64,000 nucleotides of DNA from JAJAZB01 sp964244295 (GTDB lineage: Bacteria > Bacteroidota > Bacteroidia > Cytophagales > Spirosomataceae), in the NCBI GenBank assembly GCA_964244295.1, contig CAXTIG010000010.1, positions 62,001-126,000 on the forward strand, in the 5' to 3' direction. Both the position numbers and the translations under genes were made by a program. Numbering within the stretch: position 1 is the stretch's first letter; every line of letters starts with the position of its first letter. The notes under the pieces are model-generated. The model was given only the letters and a program-made list of their open reading frames with translations. It was not told the DNA's origin and did not search any database. Below are positions 36,931-45,787 of the stretch, piece by piece.

Positions 36931-37227
36931 ATGAACCCGTCTTTGAAACCGGAAACCCTGGTGACCATCGCTGAACAGCCCGTGGTGAAGAAAAAAGAGT
37001 GCGACCACCAAATCGACTGCATGAAGATGATTCAGTTGGTACTCGACGGGGAAGCCACCCCGGAACAGGTCGCCCAAATTAGCCAGAGCATTGGCAAGTG
37101 CCTCCCCTGCGAACACGGTTACGCCCTTGAAAAAAACATCAAGGAAGCCCTGCAACTCCGCCTCGAAAAACGCACCATCCCCACCGCCCTCCTCGATTCC
37201 ATCCGCGCCCGTGTCGCGACGTTGTAA
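36931..37227 (+). CDS. Small zinc-finger-like protein, putative anti-sigma factor
   Basis: 98 residues. An HxxxC-type arrangement is visible: ECDHQIDCMKMIQLVLDG and, later, KCLPCEHGYALEKNI, recalling the ZAS/mycothiol-type CHCC zinc site of cytoplasmic anti-sigma factors. Its position directly after an ECF sigma gene supports the role. It has no membrane segment, so it would be a soluble regulator, perhaps redox-sensitive. The assignment is by context and motif only. Confidence 0.7.
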   Translation: MNPSLKPETLVTIAEQPVVKKKECDHQIDCMKMIQLVLDGEATPEQVAQISQSIGKCLPCEHGYALEKNIKEALQLRLEKRTIPTALLDSIRARVATL

Positions 37228-37312
37228 GTTTGTTGGTTTGGTTGTTTGTTGGTTTGGTTGTTGAGAGGCGACGTGATAACACCCAAACAGACGAACAATC
37301 AAACCCCCAAAC
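37228..37312. repeat. Word-repeat hairpin (GTTTGTTGGTTTGGTTG type)
   Basis: Imperfect arms made of TTGGTTTGGTTG words on the left and CAATCAAACCCCCAAAC on the right. It begins right after the anti-sigma stop and ends 11 bases before gmk. Confidence 0.85.
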
Positions 37313-37323
37313 AATAGTTGCCC

Positions 37324-37923
37324 ATGCAAGGCAAACTCGTCATTTTCTCGGCCCCGTCGGGGTCGGGCAAGACTACCCTCGTTCACCACCTGCTCGATAC
37401 CAACCCGAACCTGGGGTTTTCCATTTCCGCCTGCACCCGCGACAAGCGGGGCCGATCGGAGGAAAACGGCAAGGATTACTACTTTCTCACCCCCGCTGAT
37501 TTCAAGCAGAAAATCGACAACCACGAGTTCGTGGAGTGGGAAGAGGTGTATCCTGGCGCGTACTACGGTACGCTGAAATCGGAAATCGAACGGGTCTGGA
37601 GCGAAGGCAAACACGTCATTTTCGACGTGGACGTGCGCGGCGGCATGAGCATCAAAGAACACTACGGCGACCGGGCTTTAGCCGTTTTCGTGAAAGTGCC
37701 TTCGGAAGAAATCCTCGAACAACGTTTGCGTGGACGGGGCACCGATTCGGAAGACAGCATCTCACGACGGATGTTTAAGGTAAAATTCGAGATGAGTTTT
37801 CAGGATGAATTCGACGTCATCCTCGTCAACGACGATCTCGAAACCTCCTTCCAGAAAGCCCAGAACCTGGTGGACGATTTCCTGCAAAACGCCACCATTC
37901 CCCCCAAAGCAACGGTTATTTAG
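37324..37923 (+). CDS. gmk: Guanylate kinase
   Basis: 199 residues from the ATG at 37324. P-loop SAPSGSGKTTL (about 8-18), GMP-binding ACTRDKRGRSEENGKDYYF and EVYPGAYYGTL, and the lid RLRGRGTDSEDSISRRM are standard. It converts GMP to GDP in the cytoplasm. Downstream is nadD. Confidence 0.97.
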   Translation: MQGKLVIFSAPSGSGKTTLVHHLLDTNPNLGFSISACTRDKRGRSEENGKDYYFLTPADFKQKIDNHEFVEWEEVYPGAYYGTLKSEIERVWSEGKHVIFDVDVRGGMSIKEHYGDRALAVFVKVPSEEILEQRLRGRGTDSEDSISRRMFKVKFEMSFQDEFDVILVNDDLETSFQKAQNLVDDFLQNATIPPKATVI

Positions 37924-38002
37924 TTGAGAATTGAAAGTTGAAAATTGGCGGAGCCTTTCCGTAGCATTTTCAACTTTCAATTTTCAACTCTCAACTTTCA
38001 AC
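37923..38002. repeat. Word-repeat hairpin (TTGAAAGTTGAAAATT type) between gmk and nadD
   Basis: Left arm GTTGAGAATTGAAAGTTG and right arm words CAACTTTCAATTTTCAAC. It starts at the last base of the gmk stop and ends 5 bases before the nadD ATG. Confidence 0.92.
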
Positions 38003-38007
38003 TCCCC

Positions 38008-38580
38008 ATGCAAATTGGCCTCTTTTTCGGTTCGTTCAACCCCATCCACGTCGGGCACCTCATCGTGGCTAACGTCATGGCGACCACGACCGATTTGGAG
38101 CAGGTCTGGCTGGTGGTGTCGCCGCAGAATCCGTTCAAGAAAAACAAATCGCTCCTCCACGAATTCGACCGGCTCGACCTCGTCGAACGGGCCATCGCCG
38201 ACAACCACCACCTCAAGGCCAGCGACGTGGAGTTTTCGATGCCCCGCCCCAGTTACACCATCGACACGCTCCGGCGGATGCGCGAGAAATTTCCCCAACA
38301 CACGTTCCGGCTCATCATCGGCGGCGACAACCTGGGGCAGTTCCCCAACTGGAAAGAACACGAGGCGATTCTAAACGATTTCGGCCTGTACGTCTACCCC
38401 CGACCGAACGCCGAGCCGAGTTCGCTCGAAACGCACCCCAACGTTCGCCTGGTCGAAGCGCCGCTGCTCGACATTTCGGCCACCTTCATCCGCGCCCAAC
38501 TCAATGCGGGTCGGAGCATCCGGTACCTGGTGCCCGACGCGGTGGAGCGGCTGATTGAGTTGAAGAAATTTTATGTCTGA
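38008..38580 (+). CDS. nadD: Nicotinate-nucleotide adenylyltransferase
   Basis: 190 residues from the ATG at 38008. The nucleotidyltransferase motif GSFNPIHVGHL (9-19), the SPQNPFKKN segment and the C-terminal ISATFIRAQL (SxTxxR) are present. It makes deamido-NAD from nicotinate mononucleotide. Its stop overlaps the start of the next gene by 8 bases. Confidence 0.96.
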   Translation: MQIGLFFGSFNPIHVGHLIVANVMATTTDLEQVWLVVSPQNPFKKNKSLLHEFDRLDLVERAIADNHHLKASDVEFSMPRPSYTIDTLRRMREKFPQHTFRLIIGGDNLGQFPNWKEHEAILNDFGLYVYPRPNAEPSSLETHPNVRLVEAPLLDISATFIRAQLNAGRSIRYLVPDAVERLIELKKFYV

Positions 38581-39391
38581 AACCATCGCCATCCTCGGCT
38601 GCGGCTGGCTGGGCCTGCCGCTGGGAGCCGAACTCGTCCGGCAAAGCCATCGCGTGAAGGGCAGCACCACCCGCACCGAACGCCTGCCCTTGCTGGCCGA
38701 AGCGGGCATCGAACCTCACCAGCTCACCTTCACACCCCAACCCGAAGGTGACTTCGCCGGGTTTCTCGAAAGCGTTGACGTACTCATCGTTAGCATCCCC
38801 CCCCGTGCGGGGAAGCAGGGGGATGCCTTTCACCCCCAGCAAATCGCGGCGCTGGTCGAACGGATTTCTGAGCGGAACCTGAAACTCATTTACATCTCGT
38901 CGACGTCCGTGTACCCAGACACCGGTGGTCTGGTAACTGAAGCCGATGCCGTCTTGGAAAACCATCCACTCGTGCAAGCCGAAGAAATTTTGAAAGAAAC
39001 GGGTCTGCCGCTCACCATCGTCCGCTTTGGCGGGTTGATGGGTTACGACCGAGTGCCGGGCAAGTATTTTATCGGCAAAACGGTCACAACGGGCGAGGTA
39101 CCCGTCAATTTTATCCACCGCGACGATGCCGTAGGGCTTTTAATCGAAATTATCCGGCAAGACTCGTTTGGCGAAACCTTCAACGCCGTGGCTCCGCAGC
39201 ACCCCGTTCGCCGGGAAATTTATTTGAAAAACGCTACCCAGTTCGGCTGGGAGTCGCCACAATTTGAGTGGCCCGCAACCCCCGAAGCCTTTAAAGTCAT
39301 TTCACCCGCCAAGCTCATCGACTCGATGGGCTACCGCTTTCGATTTCCGGAGCCCTTGGACTTTTCTTATACCTCCCGACTCTTCTCCTGA
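38573..39391 (+). CDS. NAD(P)-binding SDR-like protein (YeeZ type)
   Basis: 272 residues. N-terminal Rossmann motif GCGWLGLPLG, then VDVLIVSIPP, YISSTSVYPDTGG and TIVRFGGLMG, typical of atypical SDRs such as YeeZ. It overlaps nadD by 8 bases, so is probably co-translated. Substrate unknown. Confidence 0.88.
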   Translation: MSETIAILGCGWLGLPLGAELVRQSHRVKGSTTRTERLPLLAEAGIEPHQLTFTPQPEGDFAGFLESVDVLIVSIPPRAGKQGDAFHPQQIAALVERISERNLKLIYISSTSVYPDTGGLVTEADAVLENHPLVQAEEILKETGLPLTIVRFGGLMGYDRVPGKYFIGKTVTTGEVPVNFIHRDDAVGLLIEIIRQDSFGETFNAVAPQHPVRREIYLKNATQFGWESPQFEWPATPEAFKVISPAKLIDSMGYRFRFPEPLDFSYTSRLFS

Positions 39392-39428
39392 GCTTACGAA
39401 ACAATCTGCGGCGGGACCTTTTACAAGC

Positions 39429-40616
39429 TCAAGAGGAGGATTGGGAGGTATGCGTCCGCCGAAATATTTCCCGGAATACCGCCTCGTCTGCCTCCCCGAA
39501 TTCGATTCCCCGCCGACTCACCGTTTCGCGGGCTACGGTGAGGGCTTTTTCGAGGCGATAAACCGTCAATTCCTCCGCCCCGCCCCAGGAAAACGAGGGC
39601 AGGTGTTTGGGCGGAAATCCCCCCCCGAACACATTGACGCTCACGCCGCAGACCGTGCCCGTGTTGAACATGGTGTTGATGCCCGCCTTACTGAAATCGC
39701 CCATCGTCAGGCCCACGAACAAATCGCCGGTGTCTTCCAATTGACCCGTGGCGTAGCTGTGGATTTTTACCGACGTAAGGTCGTTTTTGAGGTTGGAATT
39801 GTTGGTGTCGGCCCCCCAGTTGCACCAGGCCCCGATGACCGAATTGCCCATAAACCCCTCGTGGCCTTTGTTGGAATATCCCCAAATCACGGAGGTACCA
39901 ATTTCCCCGCCCACTTTGCAAAATGGCCCCACGCTGGTGTTGGGCCGCATTTTTCCGCCCAAATGCACGATGGAACTTTCGCCGAGGGCGAACGGTCCCT
40001 GAATCAACGCCCCCTCCATCACCTTCGCGTTGCGCCCGATGTAAATCGGCCCGCCGCTGGCGTTGAGCGAGGCGGCCTTGATGTCGGCTCCTTCCTCGAC
40101 GAAAATCTGACTTTCGTTGTACACCGCCGTGAAGCGATCGGTAATTGGCTGCGAGCTCCGGCCCGCCGTGATTCGCTCAAAGTCGGCGATGATTTGAGCG
40201 CCGTTTTGTTTGAAAATATCAGTCAAGCCGCGTAAGAGGAGGGGCGGAATTTCGGTTTCCGCGAGACGAAAATTTTCCGTTGAAAATCCGTACGTCAGTG
40301 GCTCCGTCGAACGGCAAGCCAGCAGCTTGTTTTGGAAAAATAACCCTTCACCCGACGTTAGCGCCCCTACCGCCTCGACCAGTTCTGTCGTGGGCAGCGC
40401 GGCTCCGTTGACGTACACGGCGTTTGCCACCGATTCAGTTGGAAATTTAGGTTGCAGGTACGGCTCCGTCAGGAAACCCGGCGTGACGGCCAGCCAGTCA
40501 GCCCATTTTTCGGCGATAGTGCGGATCCCCACCCGGAGGTCGGCCACGGGCCTCGTGAAGGTCAGCGGGAGCAGGGCCGTGCGCAGGACGGGGTCATCGA
40601 AAAGAATAAGATTCAC
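39429..40616 (-). CDS. GlmU-family sugar nucleotidyltransferase-like protein
   Basis: 395 residues. The N-terminus (MNLILFDDPVLRTALLPLTFTRPVADLRVGI in the usual place of a nucleotidyltransferase loop) is followed by a left-handed beta-helix of hexapeptide repeats (GPIYIGRNAKVMEGALIQGP onward to about 340). This is the Bacteroidota GlmU-related family, whose reaction is inferred as UDP-sugar pyrophosphorylase/acetyltransferase-like but not proven. It is convergent with the SDR gene. Confidence 0.88.
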   Translation of the reverse strand: MNLILFDDPVLRTALLPLTFTRPVADLRVGIRTIAEKWADWLAVTPGFLTEPYLQPKFPTESVANAVYVNGAALPTTELVEAVGALTSGEGLFFQNKLLACRSTEPLTYGFSTENFRLAETEIPPLLLRGLTDIFKQNGAQIIADFERITAGRSSQPITDRFTAVYNESQIFVEEGADIKAASLNASGGPIYIGRNAKVMEGALIQGPFALGESSIVHLGGKMRPNTSVGPFCKVGGEIGTSVIWGYSNKGHEGFMGNSVIGAWCNWGADTNNSNLKNDLTSVKIHSYATGQLEDTGDLFVGLTMGDFSKAGINTMFNTGTVCGVSVNVFGGGFPPKHLPSFSWGGAEELTVYRLEKALTVARETVSRRGIEFGEADEAVFREIFRRTHTSQSSS

Positions 40617-40762
40617 GGAAGAAAGACGGTTGGTAAATAAAAGAATACAAAGCTACGCGGGCCGACCCCGTCCACAAAAAACCCCGTCGAAGGGCGGGGG
40701 ATAAACTGGCATAGCTTTTTGAACGAGGGCTTCCGTTCAATCATCCTCTATTTTTTACTTCC

Positions 40763-40927
40763 ATGAAACGCTACTCCTCTTTTTTACTCGCGCTGATGGC
40801 CCTGACCCTCACCAGTTGCGAAGCCATCGGCGACATTTTCGAGGCCGGTGCCTGGACGGGTGTCATCGGCGTCATCCTCGTCATCGCGCTGGTGCTGTGG
40901 CTGGTGTCGCGGTTGTTCAAGCGATAA
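40763..40927 (+). CDS. Small lipoprotein with one membrane helix
   Basis: 54 residues from the ATG at 40763. A lipoprotein signal (FLLALMALTLTSC, Cys at 19) is followed by EAIGDIFEAGAWTG and a hydrophobic helix (VIGVILVIALVLWLVSRLF), then KR at the end. Such short lipoproteins with a GxWTG-type linker are common in Bacteroidota and have no known role. A hairpin follows immediately. Confidence 0.8.
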   Translation: MKRYSSFLLALMALTLTSCEAIGDIFEAGAWTGVIGVILVIALVLWLVSRLFKR

Positions 40928-40928
40928 A

Positions 40929-41031
40929 AAAAAGAGAACAGAGTAAAGAGGATAGAGTAGAGAAAAAAGACAAGTGGTACGCCTCCGTGGCTGCATTTCT
41001 CTCTGCTCTATCCTCTCTGCTCTCTTCTCTC
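40929..41031. repeat. Word-repeat hairpin (AGAGGATAGAGTAGAG type)
   Basis: Purine-rich left arm (AGAGGATAGAGTAGAG) and pyrimidine-rich right arm (CTCTATCCTCT), about 40 bases each with several mismatches. The right arm overlaps the accD stop codon (41030-41032). Confidence 0.88.
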
Positions 41032-41872
41032 ACTTAAGCATTCCCAGCAACACCGTCAGCCGGGTTTTCAACTCTTTCCGGTCCACGATGAAATCGAGGA
41101 AGCCGTGTTCGAGCACGAATTCGGCGAGTTGAAAGCCTTTCGGCAAATCTTTCCCAATCGTTTCCCGAATCACGCGCGGCCCGGCGAAACCGATGAGCGC
41201 GCCGGGTTCGGCAATGTTGAAATCGCCCAGCATGGCGTAGGAGGCCGTGACGCCGCCCGTGGTCGGGTCGGTGAGCAGCGAAACGTAGGGCACTTTCGCT
41301 TCGGCCAGCAGGGCCAGTTTGGCGGAGGTTTTGGCCATTTGCATCAGCGAAAAACCGGCTTCCATCATCCGCGCGCCGCCGGAGCGCGAAATCATCAGAA
41401 ATGGCTTTTTGTGTTTCAGCGCGTGGTCGATGGCGCGGGCAATTTTCTCGCCCACCACGCTGCCCATCGAGCCGCCGATGAAGGTGAAATCCATGCAGGC
41501 GACCACGATGTCCACGCCATTCATCTGCCCGTAGGCCGAGCGGACAGCGTCTTTCAGCCCCGTTTTCTTTTCGGTGGCGCGGATGCGGTCGGGGTATTTT
41601 TTGGTGTCAACAAAATGCAGCGGGTCGCCGGAAGTGAGGTTGGCGTCGAGTTCGGTGAACTCGTTTTCATCGAAAATCAAGGAAAAATAGTCCGCCGAGC
41701 CGATTTTCTCGTGGTAATCGCACTTGGGGCAGGTCCAGGCCAGGGCGCGGTGCTCGCGGGTGTGGGTGATGGTTTTGCAGTTGGGGCACTGGTACCAGAG
41801 GCCATCGGGCGCTTCGCGCTTGGCTTCGGTGGGGGTCTGGATGCCTTTGTCTTTCCGGGTGAACCAGGACAT
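41030..41872 (-). CDS. accD: Acetyl-CoA carboxylase carboxyltransferase subunit beta
   Basis: 280 residues. Four-Cys zinc ribbon (CPNC at about 29-32 and CPKC at about 48-51), then the crotonase-like carboxyltransferase domain with GGSMGSVVGEKI, SRSGGARMMEAG and DPTTGGVTASYAMLGD. It forms malonyl-CoA with AccA, starting fatty acid synthesis. It stands alone. Confidence 0.97.
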   Translation of the reverse strand: MSWFTRKDKGIQTPTEAKREAPDGLWYQCPNCKTITHTREHRALAWTCPKCDYHEKIGSADYFSLIFDENEFTELDANLTSGDPLHFVDTKKYPDRIRATEKKTGLKDAVRSAYGQMNGVDIVVACMDFTFIGGSMGSVVGEKIARAIDHALKHKKPFLMISRSGGARMMEAGFSLMQMAKTSAKLALLAEAKVPYVSLLTDPTTGGVTASYAMLGDFNIAEPGALIGFAGPRVIRETIGKDLPKGFQLAEFVLEHGFLDFIVDRKELKTRLTVLLGMLK

Positions 41873-41879
41873 GGGGGTC

Positions 41880-41964
41880 AGTTTTCAGTTTTCAGTCTAC
41901 AGTTTTCAGTTTTCAGTGATGGCTGTTGTTTCAACTGAAAACTATAGACTGAAAACTGAAAACT
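41880..41964. repeat. Word-repeat hairpin (CAGTTTTCAGTTTTCAGT type)
   Basis: Left arm of TTTTCAGT words, right arm of ACTGAAAA words, near perfect over about 30 bases. It sits between accD start and the DUF4412 gene stop (3 bases away). Confidence 0.92.
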
Positions 41965-41967
41965 CGG

Positions 41968-42684
41968 TTAGGGTTTCTTCGGCTGGCTGCCGTATTGTTT
42001 CATCATCTCCTGCATCGCCTTCTGGCGCTGGGCGGGAGTCATGTTTTGCATCTGGGCCGGGTCGAACTCACTTTTGGTGTAGCCCGCCGGGACGGCGAAG
42101 AGGCTGGCCGGGTTGCTGCGGCGCTCGGCTTTGACGAGTTCGGTACTTAGGCCCCGGCCTCCCGTCGTGGTCATTTTCACCATCATGCCCGCCGCGCCCT
42201 TGCTTTCGAGTTGGCGGTACATCCCTTCCGCCCCCAGCGGGCTGAAGGCTTTCGCCATTTTTTGGAGGGATTGGTAACCCGGAATGTCCTGGCTCGTCCA
42301 CATGTCCATCGCGGGCCGGCCGTTGAGGCTCACGGTCGAATGCACGCAGTTGTACGCGCCGATTTTCTCTTTCCCGACCACCTTCACGTCGTACTTCGCC
42401 GTTTCAGCGGTCTCCGGTTTCGGCTTGCTTTCGGTGTAGGTTTTGGCTTTGTCGGTAAACGTAATCACCGTGCCGGGTTTACTGGCGGGCATCAGCGTGA
42501 CGCTTTTCATCGAACCTACCTGCGGCAGTTGCATTTCGGCCTCCACGCGCACCCCCGCCGACGAGGTGTACATTTTGCTCGTGCCGTTGGCCGGGCCGCT
42601 GAGGCGGTACTCCAGGTACATATCCTGGGCGAAGGCCCCGAAAGGGAGCGCGAGGCCCGCGAGGAGAAGCAAGGCATTTTTCAT
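41968..42684 (-). CDS. DUF4412 domain secreted protein
   Basis: 238 residues with a signal peptide (ALLLLAGLALPFGAFAQ, cleavage near residue 20). DUF4412 features: MYLEYRLSG, DKAKTYTESK, YDVKVVGKEKIGAYNCVHS and MDMWTSQDIPGYQSL. The C-terminus is Met/Gln-rich (MQNMTPAQRQKAMQEMM). It probably resides in the periplasm; function unknown. Its start overlaps the valS stop by 4 bases. Confidence 0.9.
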   Translation of the reverse strand: MKNALLLLAGLALPFGAFAQDMYLEYRLSGPANGTSKMYTSSAGVRVEAEMQLPQVGSMKSVTLMPASKPGTVITFTDKAKTYTESKPKPETAETAKYDVKVVGKEKIGAYNCVHSTVSLNGRPAMDMWTSQDIPGYQSLQKMAKAFSPLGAEGMYRQLESKGAAGMMVKMTTTGGRGLSTELVKAERRSNPASLFAVPAGYTKSEFDPAQMQNMTPAQRQKAMQEMMKQYGSQPKKP

Positions 42685-45368
42685 GAAGTTTGTTGCTGTT
42701 TGAGTTGGTCGAGTGCTTCCCGGAGCGCGTTGATTTTGACCTCGGCATCGGCGAGTTTTTGGCGCTCGCGTTCCACCAGTTCGGGCTTGGCGTTTTGGAC
42801 GAACCGTTCGTTGGAGAGCTTCGCCTGCACCGAGTTTCTGAATCCTTCCTGGTAGGCCAGGTCTTTTTCCATCCGCTCGATCTCGGCGGCTACGTCGAGT
42901 TCTTCGCCGGTTTCCACGAAAAACTGATCGGCTTTCACCACGAAGGCCGTGGCACCGGGTACATCATCGGTCACAACGGCCAGCGGCAGTGTGTTGGCGA
43001 GTTTTCGGAGGCTGCCGTCGAGTCGAAGCAGACGTTCGGGATTTTCCGTTTTCACCGAAATCGGCAGGGTTTCTTTCGGCGAAAGGCCCTTGCTACTGCG
43101 GAGTTCGCGTACTTTTTTGATGACTTCAAAAAGCTGCTCGAAATCAGCCAGCAGTTCGCCATCCACCGGACCGACGGTCGGGTAAGCCGCCCGGCAGAGG
43201 CTTTCGCCCTCGGCGCGCAGGCGCAGGTTCTGCCAGATCTCTTCGGTGAGAAAGGGCATGAACGGGTGCATCAGCGCCATCAACTTCTCGAAAATCGAAA
43301 CGGTCGCTTCGTAAATTTCCCGGTCAATAGGCTGGCCGTATTCCGGCTTGATGATTTCCAGATACTGCGAGCAGAAGTCGTCCCAAATCAGCTTGTACGC
43401 CGCCTGGAGCGCGTCGGAGATGCGGAATTTTGTGAAATGGTCGAGGACATCGGCGACGGTGGCGGAAAGTTTGGATTCGAACCAAGCCACCGCCAAAACC
43501 TCACCCCCCGGCCCCCTCTCCTGCTGAGAGGGGGTGATTTGCCACCCCTGCACCAACCGAAACGCGTTCCAGACTTTGTTGCAAAAATTGCGGCCCTGTT
43601 CGCAGAGTTTTTCGTCGAACAACAGGTCGTTGCCAGCGGGGGCCGAAAACAGCAGGCCGGTGCGTACGCCGTCGGCTCCGAAGCGTTCGATAAGTTCCAG
43701 CGCGTCGGGCGAGTTGCCGAGGGACTTCGACATTTTCCGGCCCTTCGAATCGCGGACGATGCCCGTCAGGTACACGTTGCGGAAGGGTTTTTCGCCCCGG
43801 AATTCGTACCCGGCCACGATCATCCGCGCCACCCAGAAAAACAAAATGTCGGGACCGGTGACGAGGTCGTTGGTCGGGTAATAGTAACTCACGTCCTTGC
43901 CCTCCGGGTCTTGCATTCCGTCGAAGACCTGAAAGGGCCAGAGCCAGGACGAAAACCAGGTGTCGAGCACATCGGGGTCCTGCTCCAAATCCTGCTCGGT
44001 GAGAGCGAAAAGCTGGTACTGCCGCTGGGCTTTACGGAGCGCTTCACGCTTGTTCTTGGCGACGATGATCGTGCCGTCTTTAAGGTAAAACGCCGGAATC
44101 TGCTGCCCCCACCACAACTGGCGGCTGATGCACCAGTCGTGGACGTTCTCCATCCATACCCGATACGTGTTTTTGAATTTGGCCGGGATCAGGGCTACCT
44201 CGTCGGTCATTACCGCATCGAGGGCGGGTTTGGCGAGGTCTTCCATTTTCAGCCACCACTGCATCGACAGTTTCGGCTCCACCACCGCGCCGGTGCGCTC
44301 CGAGGTGCCGACGTTCGATTTATAGTCTTCTATTTTTTCGAGAAACCCGCCTTCTTCCAACGCCTTGATGATGCCTTTCCGGGCGACAAAGCGGTCTTCC
44401 CCCACGAAAATCTGGGCGCTGGCATTGAGCGTGCCGTCGTCGTTGAGGATGTCGATGACGGGCAGGCGGTGCTTTTGGCCGAGGTTGTAGTCATTCAAAT
44501 CGTGCGCGGGCGTGACTTTAAGCGCGCCCGTGCCGAAGTCCATCGTCACGTATTCGTCGGTGATGATGGGGATTTCGCGGTCGATGAGCGGGATTCTAAC
44601 TTTCTTGCCGTGGAGGTGGCGATAGCGTTCGTCATCGGGGTGGACGCAGATGGCCGAGTCGGCCATAATCGTTTCGGGCCGCACCGTCGCGATGGTAACA
44701 ACCTCACCCCCTGCCCCCTCTCCTGCTGAGAGGGGGTTCACTACAGGGTACTTGATGTACACCAGCCGACTGTGCATTTCTTTGAAAATCACCTCCTCGT
44801 CCGAAAGAGCGGTTTTGCCCTGGGGGTCCCAGTTGACCATGCGGACGCCCCGGTAGATGAGGCCCTTGTCGTAGAGCCGGACGAAGACCTCCATCACGGC
44901 CTCGTAGTAGGCCGGGTCCATCGTGAAACGGGTGCGGTCCCAGTCGCAGGACGCGCCAAGTTTTTGGAGTTGGTCGAGGATGATGCCGCCGTATTTTTCC
45001 TTCCACTCGAAAGCGTAGTCGAGGAATTTTTCCCGGCCCACGTCCTGCTTGCTCAGGCCTTGTTCCTTGAGCATCGCCACCACCCGCGCCTCGGTGGCGA
45101 TGGAGGCGTGGTCGGTGCCGGGTACCCAGAGGGCTTCCTTGCCTTCCATCCGCGCCTTGCGGACGAGGATATCCTGAATCGTGTTGTTGAGCATGTGCCC
45201 CATGTGCAACACGCCCGTCACGTTGGGCGGCGGGATGACGACGGTGTACGGCTCTTTATCGGGGTTGGGACTGGAAGCGAAGAGCTTGTGTTTCAGCCAG
45301 TAGGCGTACCACTTGTCTTCAACGTCCTGGGGTTGGTAGGTCTTGGAAATGCCGGATTCGGGAGTCAT
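42681..45368 (-). CDS. valS: Valyl-tRNA synthetase with two small in-frame repeat insertions
   Basis: 895 residues. Class I signatures PPPNVTGVLHMGHML (HIGH) and GRKMSKSLGNS (KMSKS), the editing domain (TIATVRPETIM, DHASIATEA) and a C-terminal coiled-coil tRNA-binding arm are present. Two short segments look foreign: NPLSAGEGAGGE before the editing motif, and SQQERGPGGEV before AWFESKL. Both are encoded by copies of the 'CCTCACCCCC' repeat (44702-44736 and 43499-43534). The enzyme charges tRNA-Val and is essential, so the insertions must be tolerated. Confidence 0.98.
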   Translation of the reverse strand: MTPESGISKTYQPQDVEDKWYAYWLKHKLFASSPNPDKEPYTVVIPPPNVTGVLHMGHMLNNTIQDILVRKARMEGKEALWVPGTDHASIATEARVVAMLKEQGLSKQDVGREKFLDYAFEWKEKYGGIILDQLQKLGASCDWDRTRFTMDPAYYEAVMEVFVRLYDKGLIYRGVRMVNWDPQGKTALSDEEVIFKEMHSRLVYIKYPVVNPLSAGEGAGGEVVTIATVRPETIMADSAICVHPDDERYRHLHGKKVRIPLIDREIPIITDEYVTMDFGTGALKVTPAHDLNDYNLGQKHRLPVIDILNDDGTLNASAQIFVGEDRFVARKGIIKALEEGGFLEKIEDYKSNVGTSERTGAVVEPKLSMQWWLKMEDLAKPALDAVMTDEVALIPAKFKNTYRVWMENVHDWCISRQLWWGQQIPAFYLKDGTIIVAKNKREALRKAQRQYQLFALTEQDLEQDPDVLDTWFSSWLWPFQVFDGMQDPEGKDVSYYYPTNDLVTGPDILFFWVARMIVAGYEFRGEKPFRNVYLTGIVRDSKGRKMSKSLGNSPDALELIERFGADGVRTGLLFSAPAGNDLLFDEKLCEQGRNFCNKVWNAFRLVQGWQITPSQQERGPGGEVLAVAWFESKLSATVADVLDHFTKFRISDALQAAYKLIWDDFCSQYLEIIKPEYGQPIDREIYEATVSIFEKLMALMHPFMPFLTEEIWQNLRLRAEGESLCRAAYPTVGPVDGELLADFEQLFEVIKKVRELRSSKGLSPKETLPISVKTENPERLLRLDGSLRKLANTLPLAVVTDDVPGATAFVVKADQFFVETGEELDVAAEIERMEKDLAYQEGFRNSVQAKLSNERFVQNAKPELVERERQKLADAEVKINALREALDQLKQQQTS
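43499..43534. repeat. Repeat element inside valS (copy 1)
   Basis: A 36-base copy beginning CCTCACCCCCCGGCCCCC with the small internal hairpin CCCCCTCTC-CTGCT-GAGAGGGGG; same family as each arm at 29346-29436. Confidence 0.88.
44702..44736. repeat. Repeat element inside valS (copy 2)
   Basis: A 35-base copy beginning CCTCACCCCCTGCCCCCT with the same internal hairpin. It encodes most of the NPLSAGEGAGGE insertion. Confidence 0.88.
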
Positions 45369-45577
45369 GCGCTTGCGGGCTTTCTGCTTTTTTCACGAAA
45401 ACAGAAGGGCGCAAAGATAGGGCGATTTGGGGAGAAATGGGGCAGTAGGCCAGGCCGTATGATGGCGTCTGAGACGCCAATCCACGTGCGCACCGATTGC
45501 AAACGTAAGTTCAGCGAAGCTAAATCGGTGCGAGCCGACGATTGCGGGGGAGGAAACGTCAATGGTGGGGCAGAAAA

Positions 45578-45787
45578 GCGCGTTGGTGGAGCAAGAAAGT
45601 CAACTGGTGTAGGAAGAATGTCAAATCAAGAGGCTCATTTGACAAAATGGGAAGCAAAAAAGTCAAATCAGGAGACGAAAAAGCAAAACCAGGAGGCAAG
45701 AAAGTCAAATAGGGAAGCAAGAATGCAAAATCAGGAGCCGAAAAAGTAGCTCCCGGAAGGAAGAATGCACGTCGAGGAAGCAAAAAA
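45578..45787. repeat. Tandem repeat, ten units of 21 bases
   Basis: Ten contiguous units of exactly 21 bases with a consensus close to GTCAAATNAGGAAGCAAGAAA; an eleventh, 20-base unit precedes them (45558-45577). Units have drifted by about 20-50%. The period of seven codons keeps a frame open on both strands (SNQEAKK-like on plus, TFLLPxL-like on minus), which is expected from the period alone. Confidence 0.9.

Noticed and set aside
42690..44729. 679-codon open frame antisense to valS
   Set aside because: It mirrors valS codon usage with no recognisable motif. valS has all class I signatures on the other strand.
45578..45787. CRISPR array
   Set aside because: The units are contiguous, without unique spacers, and no cas genes are present.
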